Shown here: positions 56,006-56,529 of the stretch, in pieces
Layout of the letters: every line of letters starts with the position of its first letter
Numbering within the stretch: position 1 is the first letter of the stretch
Source: Isoetes engelmannii
Taxonomy: Eukaryota > Streptophyta > Lycopodiopsida > Isoetales > Isoetaceae
Reading direction: 5' to 3'
Assembly: GCA_011763485.2 (NCBI GenBank)
Contig: JAANSK020252606.1
Coordinates: 1-56,529, forward strand
Length of the DNA: 56,529 nt
Program-made: the position numbers and the translations under genes
The notes under the pieces: generated by a model
Seen by the model: only the letters and a program-made list of their open reading frames with translations
Told to the model about the DNA's origin: nothing
Database searches by the model: none

Positions 56006-56044
56006 CCTTTTTTGTATCATTCCATGCGCCTTTTTTGTATCATT
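56006..56044 (+). promoter_or_regulatory. Direct repeats upstream of parA
   Basis: CCTTTTTTGTATCATT twice (56006-56021, 56029-56044), 23 bp apart. A-T-rich islands in GC-rich DNA, likely the parA promoter and autoregulatory or partition sites. Confidence 0.65.
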
Positions 56045-56131
56045 GGCGGGCGGGAATCCGCACCGAGAGCCGAACACCGGCCAGTTCATCCGAGCTTGAT
56101 GCCCCACCTTTCACCGATTGGAGAAGTCCCG

Positions 56132-56167
56132 ATGCCCTACCCGTTCGACCGCGAGGCCACCCCATGA
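56132..56167 (+). CDS. Eleven-residue leader peptide coupled to parA
   Basis: MPYPFDREATP then stop, behind TTGGAG. Its stop overlaps the parA start codon (ATGA), which would couple parA translation to the peptide. Confidence 0.45.
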   Translation: MPYPFDREATP

Positions 56168-56529
56168 AGCGCAGTCCGCTGAAAGCCCCGAAGGAGGGGG
56201 CCGGCAAGAGCAATCTCCCCGCGAAGCTGGTGCGCGAAGCCACGAAGAATCCCGCAATTTCGCCGGATGATGTCCGGGTGATTTCCAGCGCGATCCACAA
56301 GGGCGGCACCGGCAAGACCACGATTTCCGTGCACCTGGCCCACTACATCGCAGCGGAAGGACACCGGGTCCTGATGGTGGACTGCGACACCCAGGGCAAC
56401 TCGACGCAGGTGTTCCTGGACGACGACTACCACGGCCCCGGTGTCTCCGGTCTGTTCACCAAGAAGGGCCGGACCATCGTCCCGGTTGAAACCAACACGA
56501 CCAACGTCCTGCTGATCCCGGCCGACGAT
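56164..56529 (+). CDS. parA: ParA partition ATPase, truncated by the window edge
   Basis: The first 122 residues of a ParA/MinD-type Walker ATPase. The deviant Walker A is KGGTGKTTISVHLA (about 48-61), and MVDCDTQGNSTQVFL (about 75-89) is the Walker A' region. A basic, Lys-rich N-terminal tail of about 35 residues precedes it and may bind DNA. The gene continues past 56529; parB would be expected further downstream. Confidence 0.9.
   Translation, partial: MKRSPLKAPKEGAGKSNLPAKLVREATKNPAISPDDVRVISSAIHKGGTGKTTISVHLAHYIAAEGHRVLMVDCDTQGNSTQVFLDDDYHGPGVSGLFTKKGRTIVPVETNTTNVLLIPADD

Overview
The window is a GC-rich replicon segment with plasmid architecture. It has an ISL3-family insertion sequence at the left edge, then a RepA initiator gene, an iteron origin with DnaA boxes and an AT-rich unwinding region, and the start of a parA gene at the right edge. 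Between them lies a KorA/KfrA/KfrB-type control and stability backbone. The mix (KfrA, a zeta/KfrB-domain protein, ArdC, DUF932, DUF4942, ParB-like protein, XF1762/Mom-like protein, DnaG-like primase) is what one expects of the leading and maintenance region of a large conjugative plasmid of a gamma- or beta-proteobacterium. Xanthomonadaceae is my best guess, by inference only. No relaxase, oriT, T4SS gene, rRNA or tRNA was recognised here.

Layout. 1-2001: ISL3 element with two small passenger ORFs. 2145-3990: repA and oriV (seven direct and one inverted iteron). 4343-6628: WGR-domain gene under three tandem GTAGCA-N5-TGCTAC operators, unknown genes, and a protein sharing the C-terminal domain of the zeta/KfrB protein. 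7664-9268: small genes and a HigB/HigA-type toxin-antitoxin pair. 9295-12891: DUF932 gene, two tandem paralogues, unknown genes and a KorA-like regulator. 13791-16381: ardC, kfrA and small genes. 17658-19565: ParD-like antitoxin plus zeta/KfrB fusion. 19963-25922: leader-driven small genes, including a PP-loop/Mom-like pair. 26102-27282: HigA-like regulator with a membrane ClpP-fold protein. 27652-30484: primase and tyrosine recombinase. 31011-34732: minus-strand block of envelope and secreted genes ending in an SppA-like protease. 35117-47309: many small plus-strand genes and a 635-aa ParB-like protein. 47586-55994: a second copy of the same regulatory layout with different cargo (CoiA-like protein, methylase-like protein, type II R-M pair, DUF4942). 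56164-end: parA.

The most striking property is non-coding. More than twenty small plus-strand genes are each preceded by a 180-400 bp structured leader. The leaders fall into families (A-E plus singletons) and often carry a hairpin with the flanks CGACGG and CCGACGA ending 87-117 bp before the start codon. Stem bases differ between copies but stay complementary, so base pairing of RNA or of single-stranded DNA appears to be selected. In a conjugative leading region the natural hypotheses are single-strand promoters of the Frpo type, or a repeated 5'-UTR RNA element.

Over this lie at least three dispersed operator systems: a 14-bp palindrome TTGCACATGTGCAA (nine exact copies), GTAGCA-N5-TGCTAC sites shared by three loci, and KfrA-type GTATCGTAGTG/CACTACGATAC arms at two loci. 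Two 8-9 kb segments (about 37.9-45.4 kb and 47.4-55.1 kb) repeat the same order of leaders, palindrome, iteron-like sites and terminators around mostly unrelated genes. This suggests that cargo genes are exchanged through the conserved intergenic modules.
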